From assembly GCA_017635395.1 (NCBI GenBank), contig JAGBLN010000013.1, positions 1 through 64,000 on the forward strand: a stretch of 64,000 nt of DNA. The letters run 5' to 3'. The stretch's first letter is position 1, and each line of letters opens with the position of its first letter. A program made the position numbers and the translations under genes. The stretch is from Lachnospiraceae bacterium (GTDB lineage: Bacteria; Bacillota; Clostridia; Lachnospirales; Lachnospiraceae). The notes under the pieces are model-generated. The model was not told the DNA's origin and searched no databases. It saw only the letters and a program-made list of their open reading frames with translations. Positions 8,732-18,627 of this stretch are shown here, in pieces.

Positions 8732-9477
8732 TCTTCACCACCGTCTTCTGGCACATCGATATACTCTTTACAGTCCGGTGCAAGACTTATGGCACTGTAG
8801 ATATCGTTGAAAGTAAAATTCCCTGCATCAGCCAGTTCCTGAACTGAACACTTCTGGCCGAAGGTCTCATAAAGTTCCTTTGCCTTCCCAAGCACTTTCA
8901 TTATCATGGCCATTACCTTACGGTCTGACTCATACTCTGAGTTTTCAGCATTAATCAGCTCATCCATGGTATTCATCACCATGCGCATAACCATTTCGTC
9001 ACAGTCCGAAGGATCCTCTATGCATTCGAGCATGGATATGGCTGTAATAAGCGCAATATTGCCCTCGCCTATAAGGTCGCCTGTCTCTACCCCCTGGTTG
9101 CTGTACAGTTTCGCAGTATCCACAACGGTCCTTAAGTAACTATTTATAAGCCGTTCCCTTGCCGTTTTGTCACCGTTTAGGGCGTTCATTATAAGGACAC
9201 GCTTCATGGAATCATCAATCTCTTCGATGACCTCTAAGTCTTCCATGTACATCTTTATGGTACGGCTGTCCTTTTCGGTAAGGAATTCCTCATCCTTTAA
9301 GGGACTGCCTATGCCGATGTTATTATCCTTAAAATAATCTATAAGGACCTTTTTCTGTACATCGTTGATATCAGGAAATGCCTCGTCTACCTGATCCTGA
9401 GTTAACATCCCGCCTTGGATCATGGCAATGTCTTTTAGTTCAGTTATCTTTTCTATAAATTTTTCTTCTGCTGTCAT
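8728..9477 (-). CDS. Sigma-70-like protein without region 4
   Basis: 249 residues. The N-terminus (EKITELKDIAMIQGGMLTQDQVDEAFPDI) resembles sigma region 1.1; residues 105-150 (DKTARERLINSYLRTVVDTAKLY...GDLIGEGNIALITAI) are a clear region 2.1-2.2 core-binding helix pair; residues 205-235 (SVQELADAGNFTFNDIYSAISLA) resemble region 3. No helix-turn-helix region 4 follows, and the chain ends EDGGEE. It may bind core RNA polymerase but lacks the -35-recognition domain. No other gene nearby supplies that domain. Confidence 0.75.
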   Translation of the reverse strand: MTAEEKFIEKITELKDIAMIQGGMLTQDQVDEAFPDINDVQKKVLIDYFKDNNIGIGSPLKDEEFLTEKDSRTIKMYMEDLEVIEEIDDSMKRVLIMNALNGDKTARERLINSYLRTVVDTAKLYSNQGVETGDLIGEGNIALITAISMLECIEDPSDCDEMVMRMVMNTMDELINAENSEYESDRKVMAMIMKVLGKAKELYETFGQKCSVQELADAGNFTFNDIYSAISLAPDCKEYIDVPEDGGEE

Positions 9478-9557
9478 TGTTCCTTAGATACGTCGCATTA
9501 ATGCAACTTTAAAATACTAGATAAAAATTCATTCCGATTCATATCAAAATACACAGC

Positions 9558-10487
9558 CTAGGTATCACTCCGTTTAAAATGCTTATGGGAAAACAGATGG
9601 TCCTGGCAAAACTCATAATTCCCCTCGCATTTCGAACAGAACCTGAATTCCAGGTTCGGATATTCCTCGGCTGTCCGGCCGCAGATTGCACACTTATGTT
9701 TTGCCACCTTTCTTGCCTGGGTTGCAGCCGTCGTCTTTTTTCTGAAATCCTTCTGTCTTGCCCGCATCTTTGGAGTTATCCGCAGGCTCCTTCTCGTCAT
9801 TATAAAGAATACAACGAAATTAAGCAGCGAAGCACCGATGACAAACAGTCCCATTACGCCCATTCCGAAAGCCTCAAGCACAAGGATTATCGAATAGATT
9901 ATTCCAAGGTACTTAACCTTTACAGGTATGATGAACATGATCAGCACCTGCATATCCGGATATGTAGCCGCATAGGCAAGGAAAATTGACATATTTACAT
10001 AGTAGGTTGAAAACAGCGTCGAATATGTAGCATAAAACCAGGAGCCACCGTAAATAGCCGGTATCTCTCCGTAGGCCATCTGCATATTCGCGTTAACGAA
10101 AGCCATTTTCTCCTGCAGGAACAGTTCACTGTACCCAAACATGCAGAAAGCACCGATTACAGTAAATATGAGTCCCATAAAGATATAAAAATTAAAATAA
10201 AACGACCCCCAGGTCTGCTCCAGCGTCCGGCTTATGGAAAAATAAAAGAACAGCATTATGGCTGTAAATATGATATTTCCGCTGTCCGGCGGTATCAGCA
10301 CCCAGGAAAAAAGCCTCCACACCTGGCCATGCAGTATGGCCTGTGGATTAAGCGACAGGAAAAATGTCACATCCGAATTGATCAGCTGCACAATATAGCC
10401 AATGGCATATGTGGCCAGCATATACATCGGAAGATTCCTTATGGCATACTTCCCGATTTTCTTTTCAAGCTTAACCAAAAAATTCAT
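9558..10487 (-). CDS. Rhomboid-like membrane protein with C-terminal zinc ribbon
   Basis: 309 residues with about six hydrophobic segments between 17 and 230 (MYMLATYAIGYIVQLI; IIFTAIMLFFYF; FYIFMGLIFTVIGAF; VNMSIFLAYAATY; LGIIYSIILVL; VIGASLLNFVVFFI), in the arrangement of rhomboid/derlin-like proteins. The catalytic GxSG motif of active rhomboids is not seen, so it is likely a pseudoprotease. The C-terminus is basic and ends in a CAIC...CSKC zinc ribbon followed by a His-rich tail. It overlaps the preceding 86-residue gene by 4 bases. Confidence 0.75.
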   Translation of the reverse strand: MNFLVKLEKKIGKYAIRNLPMYMLATYAIGYIVQLINSDVTFFLSLNPQAILHGQVWRLFSWVLIPPDSGNIIFTAIMLFFYFSISRTLEQTWGSFYFNFYIFMGLIFTVIGAFCMFGYSELFLQEKMAFVNANMQMAYGEIPAIYGGSWFYATYSTLFSTYYVNMSIFLAYAATYPDMQVLIMFIIPVKVKYLGIIYSIILVLEAFGMGVMGLFVIGASLLNFVVFFIMTRRSLRITPKMRARQKDFRKKTTAATQARKVAKHKCAICGRTAEEYPNLEFRFCSKCEGNYEFCQDHLFSHKHFKRSDT

Positions 10488-10744
10488 CCCTGCAGTCCTC
10501 TCGCCTGACGGTCCATATCCTCTACCACGATATCATATATCTCTCCCAGGCTCCTGCAGTACTCAAGCACAAGCCATGGTTCATTTGTATGGAAGTGAAT
10601 CTTTATGGGATCACCGTCTCCGCCAACTGCAAGAAGACAGTCTCCTTTGAAATGAGTCGTGAAGTATTCGTTAACCTCATCCTCATCAAGGTCGTCTCCG
10701 TCTATAAGCAGCTGTGTATCATATCTGAATTCAATAGGTTCCAT
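10484..10744 (-). CDS. Small protein resembling the DAK/FakA C-terminal domain
   Basis: 86 residues from MEPIEFRYDTQLLIDGDDLDE. The segment GDCLLAVGGDGDPIKIHFHTNEPWLVLEYCRSLGEI matches the C-terminal domain of DhaL/FakA-type kinases (IHxHTN and a VLEYC-type helix), without any kinase domain. Start 10744 is chosen for the AAAGGAG site; an upstream in-frame start at 10864 would precede the promoter. It is translationally coupled to the rhomboid-like gene. Function unknown. Confidence 0.8.
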   Translation of the reverse strand: MEPIEFRYDTQLLIDGDDLDEDEVNEYFTTHFKGDCLLAVGGDGDPIKIHFHTNEPWLVLEYCRSLGEIYDIVVEDMDRQARGLQG

Positions 10745-10835
10745 TTTTATCTCCTTTACTCTTTCCAATCTGCCGCCATACCGGCCATAACATGACTCTT
10801 CCGGCAGATTGATTTTTTGTTTCATACAATGAGTA

Positions 10836-10864
10836 ATGATACCAGATTTTGTAAAAATCCTCAA
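10836..10864 (-). promoter_or_regulatory. Promoter of the DAK-like/rhomboid-like operon
   Basis: TTGAGG (10859-10864), 17 bases, TATCAT (10836-10841) on the minus strand. With the opposing promoter at 10897-10925 it accounts for the 304-bp gap 10745-11048, in which no gene was found. Confidence 0.55.
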
Positions 10865-10896
10865 TCATCAATAGATAAACCACAATAGATTGATAC

Positions 10897-10925
10897 TTGA
10901 AATAAGCCTCCGCCACATTTATAAT
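10897..10925 (+). promoter_or_regulatory. Promoter of the acyl-CoA dehydratase activase gene
   Basis: TTGAAA (10897-10902), 17 bases, perfect TATAAT (10920-10925). Transcription would start near 10932 and give a leader of about 117 bases. Confidence 0.75.
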
Positions 10926-11048
10926 ATTCAGATGTGTGACTTTTTTGTGGTGTGGGGGATCATGAGCGAAGTAAAGTGTCAGAAAGAATTGCCGGACAGC
11001 TTTTCTTCATGACAGACATAGATGCCGCCAGCGGCAGAAAGAGGAATA

Positions 11049-14000
11049 ATGAGTAATTCCAGCATTACCACTGACGAGACTCTCCGTCTCGGTATAGATA
11101 TAGGATCGACAACCGTAAAGGTTGCACTGATTGATTCAGAAAACAACATTCTTTTTTCTGATTATGAAAGGCATTTCGCCGACATAAGCAAGACACTTCA
11201 AGGGCTTACGGAAAAAGCAATGGAAAAGACCGGCGACAGGGCGGTTTATCCCGTCATAACCGGATCCGGCGGTCTTACCCTCGCTACCCATCTTAATATT
11301 CCTTTTGTCCAGGAAGTTATAGCAGTAAGTACTTCCCTTGAGACCTTTGCCCCTAAAACCGACGTAGCAATTGAGCTTGGCGGTGAGGATGCAAAGATAA
11401 TCTATTTCGAAAACGGCAATGTGGAGCAGCGAATGAACGGAATCTGTGCCGGCGGCACCGGTTCCTTCATAGACCAGATGGCTTCCCTTATTCAGACAGA
11501 TGCCGCAGGACTTAACGAATATGCCAAGGATTACAAGTCACTATACACCATAGCAGCAAGATGCGGTGTTTTCGCAAAGACGGATATACAGCCCCTCATC
11601 AACGACGGTGCTACCAGGGAAGACCTTTCCGCATCTATTTTCCAGGCTGTTGTTAACCAGACTATCTCAGGTCTTGCCTGCGGAAAACCCATAAGAGGAC
11701 ATGTTGCTTTTCTGGGCGGCCCTCTTCACTTCCTATCAGAGCTTAAGGCTGCTTTTATCAGGACACTTAAGCTTGATGAAGAGCATACTATAGATGTAGA
11801 GAACTCACACCTTTTCGCAGCCATCGGTTCAGCGCTTAATTCCAAAGGTGAAAATGCTACTACTCTTTCCGATATAGCAAACCGTCTGAAAAACGGTATA
11901 CATATGGAATTCGAAGTAGAAAGAATGGAGCCCCTTTTCAAGGACCAGGCTGAGTATGACGAATTTACTGCAAGACATGATAAAGCAAGAGTTGAGACAG
12001 CCGAGATCGGAAGCTATTCCGGCAACTGTTTCTTAGGAATTGACGCTGGTTCCACCACCACAAAAATGGCCCTGGTTTCCGAAAAAGGCGAACTACTCTG
12101 GGCTTTTTATTCCAATAATAACGGTTCACCTCTCGAGACTGCACTTAAGGCATTTGCAGAATTAAAATCAAAGCTTCCCGCAGATGCTCACATCGTGAGA
12201 GCTTGCTCCACCGGTTACGGCGAGGCACTGATGAAAGCCGCATTTTTACTTGATGACGGTCAGGTTGAGACCGTTGCACACTACTACGCCGCAGCATTCT
12301 TCAATCCCAGCGTAGACTGCATACTGGATATCGGCGGCCAGGACATGAAGTGCATACGCATCAAGAACGGCAATGTTGATTCTGTTATGCTCAATGAAGC
12401 ATGTTCATCCGGCTGCGGATCTTTCCTTGAGACTTTTGCTAAGTCCCTTAACTTAAGTGTTCAGGATTTTGCCAAGGCTGCGCTGTTTGCAGAGCACCCT
12501 ATCGATCTTGGTACCAGATGTACCGTATTCATGAATTCAAAGGTTAAGCAGGCCCAGAAGGAAGGCGCATCAGTTGCCGATATTTCCGCAGGCCTTGCCT
12601 ACTCCGTAATAAAGAACGCACTGTTCAAAGTAATAAAGGTTTCCGATGCTTCCGCACTGGGCAAAAACATCGTCGTACAGGGCGGAACCTTTTATAATGA
12701 CGCAGTACTCAGAAGCTTCGAAAACATAGCAGGCTGCCATGCAATAAGGCCTGACATAGCCGGCATAATGGGTGCCTTCGGTGCCGCCCTTGTGTCCCGT
12801 GAAAGATATGAGGAAGGCTACCAGACCACCATGCTTTCCTTTTCCGACATTGATAATTTCACATTTACAACATCAATGTCAAAGTGCCGCGGCTGTACCA
12901 ACAACTGCCGTCTAACCATCAACAATTTCTCCGGCAACCGTAAGTACATTTCCGGTAACCGCTGTGAGCGAGGACTTGGCAAGCCCAAGAACGCTAACAA
13001 TATCCCTAACCTCTTTGAGTACAAATTAAAGAGATTCTTTGATTATGAACCCCTTCCAGCTGATCAGGCGCCAAGGGGAACAGTAGGTATTCCAAGAGTA
13101 CTTAATATTTATGAAAACTATCCTTTCTGGGCTACATTCTTTAAGGAGCTGGGCTACAGGGTAATGCTTTCCCCTTCTTCCACCAGAAAGATATATGAGC
13201 TGGGCATTGAGTCCATTCCCTCAGAGTCGGAATGCTACCCTGCAAAGCTTGCCCACGGTCATGTACAGTGGCTCATAGAGCAGAAGCCTGATTTCATCTT
13301 TTATCCTTCACTCTTTTATGAGCGCAATGAGACACCGGATGCAAATAACCACTACAACTGCCCTATCGTATCCTCATATCCTGAAAACATAAAGAACAAT
13401 GTCGAGGATATAACGGATGGCAAGGTTATATTCAGACATCCCTTCATGAATTTTGCGAGTGTTGATACCATAACCTATGCACTTACAAAGGAATTTTCAG
13501 AGATAGATCCTGACAAGATAAGCGACGCCGTTGAAAAGGCATGGGATGAGCTGGGCAAAGCCCACGATGACATGCAGCGTAAAGGCGAAGAAGTCCTTAA
13601 ATGGATGGAACAGAACCACAAGCGCGGCATTGTTCTTGCAGGACGTCCCTACCATATCGACCCTGAGATCAACCACGGTATTCCTGAGCTTATTAACAGC
13701 TATGATATCGCTGTACTTACGGAGGACTCTGTTTCTCATTTGGGACATCCTGAACGACCTCTTATTGTTTCAGACCAGTGGATGTACCACTCAAGGCTTT
13801 ACCGTGCTGCAACATTTGCCCGCACCAGGGAGGACCTGGATCTCATCCAGCTTAACTCCTTCGGCTGCGGCCTTGATGCAGTTACAACAGACCAGGTAAA
13901 TGATATTCTTTCCGGTTCCGACAAGATATATACCTGCTTAAAGATCGACGAAGTAAATAACCTTGGTGCTGCAAGGATCCGTGTGCGTTCCCTTATAGCC

Positions 14001-15326
14001 GCCCTTGAAGTAAAGGAAAGAAAAGCTGAAAAGCGTACCATACGTCCTACCAATATAAACAGAGTGCTTTTCACTGAGGAAATGAAGCAGACCTATACCA
14101 TACTCTGCCCTCAGATGTCTCCCCTGCACTTTGATATGTTTGAGCCCGCATTCAAGGCCTGCGGCTACAATCTCCATGTGCTGGATAATGACAACAGGCA
14201 CTCCGTTGACGTGGGACTTAAATACGTAAACAATGATGCCTGCTATCCTTCACTCTGCACTATCGGCCAGCTCATAGAGGCCATCGAAACAGGTAAATAC
14301 GATACAGACCACCTGGCTCTCATAATGTCCCAGACCGGCGGCGGATGCAGGGCTACCAACTATGTAGGCTTCATAAGAAGGGCACTTGAGAAAGCGGGCT
14401 ATCCCAATATCCCCGTCATCTCACTTAACTTAAGCGGACTTGAATCCAATCCCGGCTTTAAGCTTGACGCAAATATCCTTCTCAGGGGAATCTGCGCTGC
14501 TGTATTCGGTGACATATTCATGAAGTGCATCTACAGAATGCGTCCTTATGAAAAAGAGCCCGGATCCGTGGAAGCTGTACACCAGAAATGGCTTAAAGAA
14601 TGCCAGGCCTTTGTATCAGCAAAGCACATTTCCATTGGAAAATATAAAAAGCTCTGCAAAGGCATCATAGAAGATTTTGATAACATCCCCATATATGAAG
14701 AACGCAAACCCAGGGTCGGCGTCGTTGGTGAAATTCTTGTAAAGTTCTCCCCTGCAGCCAATAACTACCTTGTAGACCTTCTTGAAAAAGAAGGTGCAGA
14801 AGCGGTAGTTCCGGATCTCCTGGATTTCATGTATTACTGCTTCTATAACCAGATATACAAAGCAGATGAGCTGGGTATGAGCAGGAAGAGTGCCAACAAG
14901 GCAAAGCTCGGAATGAAGGCAATGGACTGGGTACGCTCATATCCTTCAAAGCTCTTCAGGCGCAGCAAACACTTTGAGCCCCCTGCAGATATTCACGACC
15001 TGGTAAAATATGCCCAGGATATAGTTTCCATAGGAAACCAGACAGGTGAAGGATGGTTCCTTACCGGCGAGATGCTTGAACTCATACATTCCGGTACGGA
15101 AAACATCGTCTGCACCCAGCCCTTCGGATGCCTCCCTAACCATGTAGTGGGAAAAGGCGTCATAAAGGCTCTCCGGAAAAAATATCCTACCTCAAATATT
15201 GTTGCCATTGACTACGATCCCGGCGCCAGCGAAGTTAACCAGCTGAACAGGATAAAGCTTATGCTTTCTACTGCAAATAAGAACCTGGCCAAGAAAAAGG
15301 CTCAGGAAAATAACAAAGCAGTATAA
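11049..15326 (+). CDS. Giant acyl-CoA dehydratase activase (two ASKHA domains + DUF2229)
   Basis: 1425 residues. Two BadF/HgdC-type ASKHA ATPase domains follow one another: [16 protein letters not shown] near residue 15 and [16 protein letters not shown] near residue 330. Each carries the paired cysteines that in HgdC hold a bridging 4Fe-4S cluster ([11 protein letters not shown] with [21 protein letters not shown] with GTRCTVFMN). A Cys-rich knot (CRGCTNNC) and a DUF2229/HgdB-like reductase-type region (about 680-1410) complete the chain. The start at 11049 is chosen for AGAGGAA; an ATG at 11022 lacks a site. Such proteins may couple ATP hydrolysis to low-potential electron transfer; the substrate is unknown, and no dehydratase subunits lie nearby. 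Confidence 0.9.
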   Translation: MSNSSITTDETLRLGIDIGSTTVKVALIDSENNILFSDYERHFADISKTLQGLTEKAMEKTGDRAVYPVITGSGGLTLATHLNIPFVQEVIAVSTSLETFAPKTDVAIELGGEDAKIIYFENGNVEQRMNGICAGGTGSFIDQMASLIQTDAAGLNEYAKDYKSLYTIAARCGVFAKTDIQPLINDGATREDLSASIFQAVVNQTISGLACGKPIRGHVAFLGGPLHFLSELKAAFIRTLKLDEEHTIDVENSHLFAAIGSALNSKGENATTLSDIANRLKNGIHMEFEVERMEPLFKDQAEYDEFTARHDKARVETAEIGSYSGNCFLGIDAGSTTTKMALVSEKGELLWAFYSNNNGSPLETALKAFAELKSKLPADAHIVRACSTGYGEALMKAAFLLDDGQVETVAHYYAAAFFNPSVDCILDIGGQDMKCIRIKNGNVDSVMLNEACSSGCGSFLETFAKSLNLSVQDFAKAALFAEHPIDLGTRCTVFMNSKVKQAQKEGASVADISAGLAYSVIKNALFKVIKVSDASALGKNIVVQGGTFYNDAVLRSFENIAGCHAIRPDIAGIMGAFGAALVSRERYEEGYQTTMLSFSDIDNFTFTTSMSKCRGCTNNCRLTINNFSGNRKYISGNRCERGLGKPKNANNIPNLFEYKLKRFFDYEPLPADQAPRGTVGIPRVLNIYENYPFWATFFKELGYRVMLSPSSTRKIYELGIESIPSESECYPAKLAHGHVQWLIEQKPDFIFYPSLFYERNETPDANNHYNCPIVSSYPENIKNNVEDITDGKVIFRHPFMNFASVDTITYALTKEFSEIDPDKISDAVEKAWDELGKAHDDMQRKGEEVLKWMEQNHKRGIVLAGRPYHIDPEINHGIPELINSYDIAVLTEDSVSHLGHPERPLIVSDQWMYHSRLYRAATFARTREDLDLIQLNSFGCGLDAVTTDQVNDILSGSDKIYTCLKIDEVNNLGAARIRVRSLIAALEVKERKAEKRTIRPTNINRVLFTEEMKQTYTILCPQMSPLHFDMFEPAFKACGYNLHVLDNDNRHSVDVGLKYVNNDACYPSLCTIGQLIEAIETGKYDTDHLALIMSQTGGGCRATNYVGFIRRALEKAGYPNIPVISLNLSGLESNPGFKLDANILLRGICAAVFGDIFMKCIYRMRPYEKEPGSVEAVHQKWLKECQAFVSAKHISIGKYKKLCKGIIEDFDNIPIYEERKPRVGVVGEILVKFSPAANNYLVDLLEKEGAEAVVPDLLDFMYYCFYNQIYKADELGMSRKSANKAKLGMKAMDWVRSYPSKLFRRSKHFEPPADIHDLVKYAQDIVSIGNQTGEGWFLTGEMLELIHSGTENIVCTQPFGCLPNHVVGKGVIKALRKKYPTSNIVAIDYDPGASEVNQLNRIKLMLSTANKNLAKKKAQENNKAV

Positions 15327-15360
15327 ACTTCGCAATATTCATGAACCGTAAAATAAAAAC

Positions 15361-15390
15361 AACACCATGCCCTCCGGCATGGTGTTTTGC
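15361..15390. terminator. Bidirectional terminator between convergent genes
   Basis: Perfect 11-bp stem AACACCATGCC / GGCATGGTGTT (15361-15371 with 15376-15386), loop CTCC. T-rich tracts follow on both strands, so it serves the activase gene and the convergent minus-strand gene ending at 15405. Confidence 0.85.
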
Positions 15391-15404
15391 TTTATCATCT
15401 ATCC

Positions 15405-15785
15405 TTATTGCGCAGCCGCTTTAGCAGCCTCTATCTCTGCCTGCTTGGCAGCCTCATCAGCAGCAGCCTCAGCCATCAGGCGATTGTATATTTCAAGCGC
15501 ATCCGGCGGAATATCATCCCGAGATCCGAAGGGATCAGATTCAGCTGACGAGGATTCAGCCGTTCCGCCCGCATCAGCATCGCCTGCATCCTCACCCAGC
15601 GCCTCCATAATAAGCTTTTCAGCTTCTGCATCAGGGTCATAGCTATCAGCCCCGTCAGATCCTGAGGATTCTTCCTCACTATCCGGCGTGACCATATTAA
15701 CATTCCACCACTTTACCAAGTGACAGTGCATCTTAGAATAATAATTGATCCGGTCAAGTTTATCCAGACGGTCTATCCTAACCAA
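15405..15785 (-). CDS. Acidic low-complexity hypothetical protein
   Basis: 126 residues, apparently from a TTG start preceded by AAGGGGAT. The N-terminus has an ordered, basic/aromatic stretch (INYYSKMHCHLVKWWNVN), then a long Asp/Glu/Ser/Ala-rich region, and an Ala/Glu helix at the end (AEAAADEAAKQAEIEAAKAAA). No family recognised. It ends near the bidirectional terminator. The start codon is uncertain because no ATG fits. Confidence 0.5.
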   Translation of the reverse strand: MVRIDRLDKLDRINYYSKMHCHLVKWWNVNMVTPDSEEESSGSDGADSYDPDAEAEKLIMEALGEDAGDADAGGTAESSSAESDPFGSRDDIPPDALEIYNRLMAEAAADEAAKQAEIEAAKAAAQ

Positions 15786-15821
15786 GTGTAATCCCCTTAT
15801 TAATCAGAAACAATGTTACAA

Positions 15822-16742
15822 TCAGTTATTGCCAGCAATTTCTTTCTTTGCTACGGCTGTATTGCAGTAAAGCTCGGTGTCTGCATGCTTATATATGTCA
15901 TCCACATCAAATATGCCTTCGCCAAAGCATCCGCCCCAGCTGAGGCGGCACTCGAAATTATCCGAATTTCGGTTGAGACGTCCCACACGCTCTACCCACT
16001 TTGTTATAACGGATATAGCCTCTTCCTCAAGATATCCGCAGAACACTACCATAAAATGGTCTTCTTCAAGCCTGTATGTATGGATATTCTCAGATGAAAG
16101 GCGTCTTAGCTCCCTTGCCACCTTTGAAATGATTCCGTCACCGGCCTCCGTGCTTATCTCGTCATTTACCACATGCATATTTATTACATTAAGGCATGCA
16201 ATATATATTGAATCTGCATAGGGATATACTTCAACTTTACGTTTATCAAACTTTACCCTGTTTGACAGCATGGTCATGCTGTCATGTTCACGCTCCCAGC
16301 TGTCCTCACGTATGCTTAAAAGATACTCGGCAGTATCAAGCCTAAACTTCAGAAGGGCATGGTAAAGCTCCTCTATCTCATCTCCGGAATCAATATCCAA
16401 ATCTTTAAGGGTAAGCGCCTTCTCGCCCTCCTCGCCTTCAGACATTCCGGCTTCGCTATATGTTATGGAGGAAATCGCCTTTGTCATATCAGTGACAGGC
16501 TTTACGAAATAAACCTCCAGCAGTATCGAGGAAATCACCACCAGTATTACCGCAAGTATGACCATACTGCAGGTAAAAATCACAAAAAACTGCCCTTTTG
16601 ATTCTTCTTTTACGACTTCCCTTACATACCCGTCCAGGGCATTCGTATAAAAAATATAACTGATAAGGGTGGAACACATTACAATTACTGCAAGAGCTCC
16701 GGATACCAAAAGCAGCGCTTTCGTTTTAAGTGATTTTTTCAT
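15822..16742 (-). CDS. Membrane protein with HAMP-like linker and degenerate GGDEF domain
   Basis: 306 residues from MKKSLKTKALLLVSGALAVIV; the site GGGGAGAG supports 16742 over an upstream start at 16817. Two transmembrane helices (about 10-30 and 52-77) bracket a very short extracellular loop, then a HAMP-like segment (EVYFVKPVTDMTKAISSITYS) and a GGDEF-type domain (SMTMLSNRVKFDKRK...RLSWGGCFGEG) in which the GG(D/E)EF active site is not recognisable. It is therefore probably not a diguanylate cyclase but a sensor or nucleotide-binding remnant. Confidence 0.75.
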   Translation of the reverse strand: MKKSLKTKALLLVSGALAVIVMCSTLISYIFYTNALDGYVREVVKEESKGQFFVIFTCSMVILAVILVVISSILLEVYFVKPVTDMTKAISSITYSEAGMSEGEEGEKALTLKDLDIDSGDEIEELYHALLKFRLDTAEYLLSIREDSWEREHDSMTMLSNRVKFDKRKVEVYPYADSIYIACLNVINMHVVNDEISTEAGDGIISKVARELRRLSSENIHTYRLEEDHFMVVFCGYLEEEAISVITKWVERVGRLNRNSDNFECRLSWGGCFGEGIFDVDDIYKHADTELYCNTAVAKKEIAGNN

Positions 16743-16788
16743 ATAACTCTCCCCGTTCAAATCCTCTCTAACTGTATTATAAAGCTGG

Positions 16789-17076
16789 TTATGCCTGGTT
16801 CCCTTGATTCCCAACAATTGCTTTCACAAAATTCCAGGCCTCATCAAGTCCTTCCTGTGAAAACTCATAAAACGTATAACTCTTCAGGTTCTCATCAGTA
16901 TTATCATAGCCATACGGCTCCGGCCATATACAAACCCTCAGCTGCGGATCTGCCTCTTCATTTTCTTTATACTTTTCAAGAAAAAACCTCTTGCCGTCGC
17001 AGCTGCCGCTATATCTCTCAGCTTTTAAATACGGCAGCGTCAGCTTATATAAATCATCATCAAAATCCATTGCCAT
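16789..17076 (-). CDS. Small hypothetical protein next to a J-domain gene
   Basis: 95 residues, acidic and aromatic (RVCIWPEPYGYDNTDENLKSYTFYEFS). No family recognised. The ATG lies 2 bp after the J-domain gene stop, so the two are cotranscribed and it could be a partner of that co-chaperone; that is inference. Confidence 0.65.
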   Translation of the reverse strand: MAMDFDDDLYKLTLPYLKAERYSGSCDGKRFFLEKYKENEEADPQLRVCIWPEPYGYDNTDENLKSYTFYEFSQEGLDEAWNFVKAIVGNQGNQA

Positions 17077-17078
17077 TG

Positions 17079-17600
17079 TCAGTTACCCTCTTTTTTTGAC
17101 TTCATATCCTCGGCAAGAGTTTCATGTATGATATGCGCAAGTCTGATCATACGGATTTCGTTAAGTATCTGCCTTTCTTTCTCGCGCTGCTTTGCAAGCT
17201 CATTCTGTCTCTTTTTAAGTTCCTCAGCTTCCTTAATACGACGCTCATCCCTGGACTGCTGCATCTGTTTTTCAAACTTTCTTCTGTCAGCCTTGCTGGC
17301 CGCTGTTCCTGGATGTGCAGAAACCGAGTTCTTTCCCAGCACCCTTCCGCCGGGCTTAGGTGCACTCATAACAGGCCTTCCTATTACACGTCCCTGTGGT
17401 ACGGATGTGGCCATCATGCTTGACCTTAGTATAAGTTCATATGCACTCACAACCTGCAGGTATCTTTCATGATCCGCTTCAGTCGTTCCCGGAGTATCGG
17501 GATGAAGCTCCCTACATAGCCTATGGTATGTACTTTTAACAAGAGACGGCGAGGCTCCATACTGCAGCCCCAGTGTCTCGTAAGCCTGAAAAATATCCAT
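17079..17600 (-). CDS. J-domain (DnaJ-like) protein
   Basis: 173 residues. The N-terminal J domain occupies residues 1-60 (AYETLGLQYGASPSLVKSTYHRLCRELHPDTPG) with the HPD motif needed to stimulate DnaK. A Gly/Pro-rich middle and a charged coiled-coil region (SRDERRIKEAEELKKRQNEL) follow; the zinc and substrate domains of DnaJ are absent. It is a class C co-chaperone that probably recruits Hsp70 to an unknown client. Confidence 0.85.
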   Translation of the reverse strand: MDIFQAYETLGLQYGASPSLVKSTYHRLCRELHPDTPGTTEADHERYLQVVSAYELILRSSMMATSVPQGRVIGRPVMSAPKPGGRVLGKNSVSAHPGTAASKADRRKFEKQMQQSRDERRIKEAEELKKRQNELAKQREKERQILNEIRMIRLAHIIHETLAEDMKSKKEGN

Positions 17601-17678
17601 GGCTAAATAATATCACAAATTCACCTTTTCTTTCAACGAACTGCATTATTATCCGTGACATACAACAGCTTATTCGTA

Positions 17679-18590
17679 TCACTTATCGAGGTCGTAAGGC
17701 GTCACCTGATATACGTAATAGTTAAGCCAGTTGGAATAAAGCGCATTCGCATGTGCTCTCCATAAAAGCAGCGGTTTCTTCTCCGGATCGTTGTCAGGAT
17801 AATAATTTAACGGAAGGTGTATGTCCAGCCCCTTGCCGATATCCCTCTTGTATTCCTTATCAAGAGTGTACCTGTCATACTCCGGATGCCCCATCACAAA
17901 TATCCGCTTATCGTCATTGGATTTCACAAGAAGGACGCCTGCCTCGTCAGACTTTGCCAGTACGGTAAGCTCGCTGCAGGCCTCTATGTCCTCTGTCCTG
18001 TTGGTTGTATGTCTTGAATGGGGCGCATAAAACTCATCATCGAATCCCCTTACAAGAGGGGTACGCCTGTGAAGTACCTTGTGCCTATATATCCCAAAGA
18101 GCTTTTCCGGAAGAGCCACCTTATCAATGCCATAATAATGATAAAGCCCTGCCTGTGCCCCCCAGCAAAGATACATGGTAGATGTAACATTAGTATCAGT
18201 CCAGTCCATTATCCTGCAGACTTCATCCCAGTAGTCCACTTCCTCAAACGGCATCTGTTCAACAGGCGCCCCGGTTATTATCATTCCGTCAAATTTCTGA
18301 TCCTTTATTTCATCAAAAGAAGTATAAAAACGGTTAAGATGGTTTACTGACGTATTCTGCGGGATATGGCTCTTTACCATAAGGAAGGTCAGATCTATCT
18401 GCAGCGGAGTATTTGAAAAAGACCTCAGAAGCTGAAGCTCTGTATCCTCCTTAAGTGGCATGAGATTAAGTATACATACCTTAAGAGGGCGGATATCCTG
18501 ATGGATAGCCCTGGTCTCATCCATTACAAATATATTTTCATTTTCCAGCTGCTCCCTTGCCGGAAGATCGCTCTGAATTCTAATTGGCAT
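17679..18590 (-). CDS. metA: Homoserine O-acetyltransferase of the MetA family
   Basis: 303 residues, methionine biosynthesis. The catalytic triad is visible: Cys142 (LCWGAQAG), His235 and Glu237 (MGHPEYDRY). Residue 111 is Glu (GAPVEQMPFEE); in this family Glu111 is reported to favour acetyl-CoA, while Gly111 gives succinyl-CoA use, so the product is predicted to be O-acetylhomoserine. It follows a 47-residue ORF by 37 bp and probably shares its promoter. Confidence 0.93.
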   Translation of the reverse strand: MPIRIQSDLPAREQLENENIFVMDETRAIHQDIRPLKVCILNLMPLKEDTELQLLRSFSNTPLQIDLTFLMVKSHIPQNTSVNHLNRFYTSFDEIKDQKFDGMIITGAPVEQMPFEEVDYWDEVCRIMDWTDTNVTSTMYLCWGAQAGLYHYYGIDKVALPEKLFGIYRHKVLHRRTPLVRGFDDEFYAPHSRHTTNRTEDIEACSELTVLAKSDEAGVLLVKSNDDKRIFVMGHPEYDRYTLDKEYKRDIGKGLDIHLPLNYYPDNDPEKKPLLLWRAHANALYSNWLNYYVYQVTPYDLDK

Positions 18591-18627
18591 CTTGCCTGAT
18601 TCCTTTCTCTATATTGATCAAATAAAA

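Noticed and set aside
11022..11048. Upstream start of the activase gene
   Set aside because: ATG at 11022 has no ribosome site; ATG at 11049 has AGAGGAA and starts just before the first ASKHA motif.
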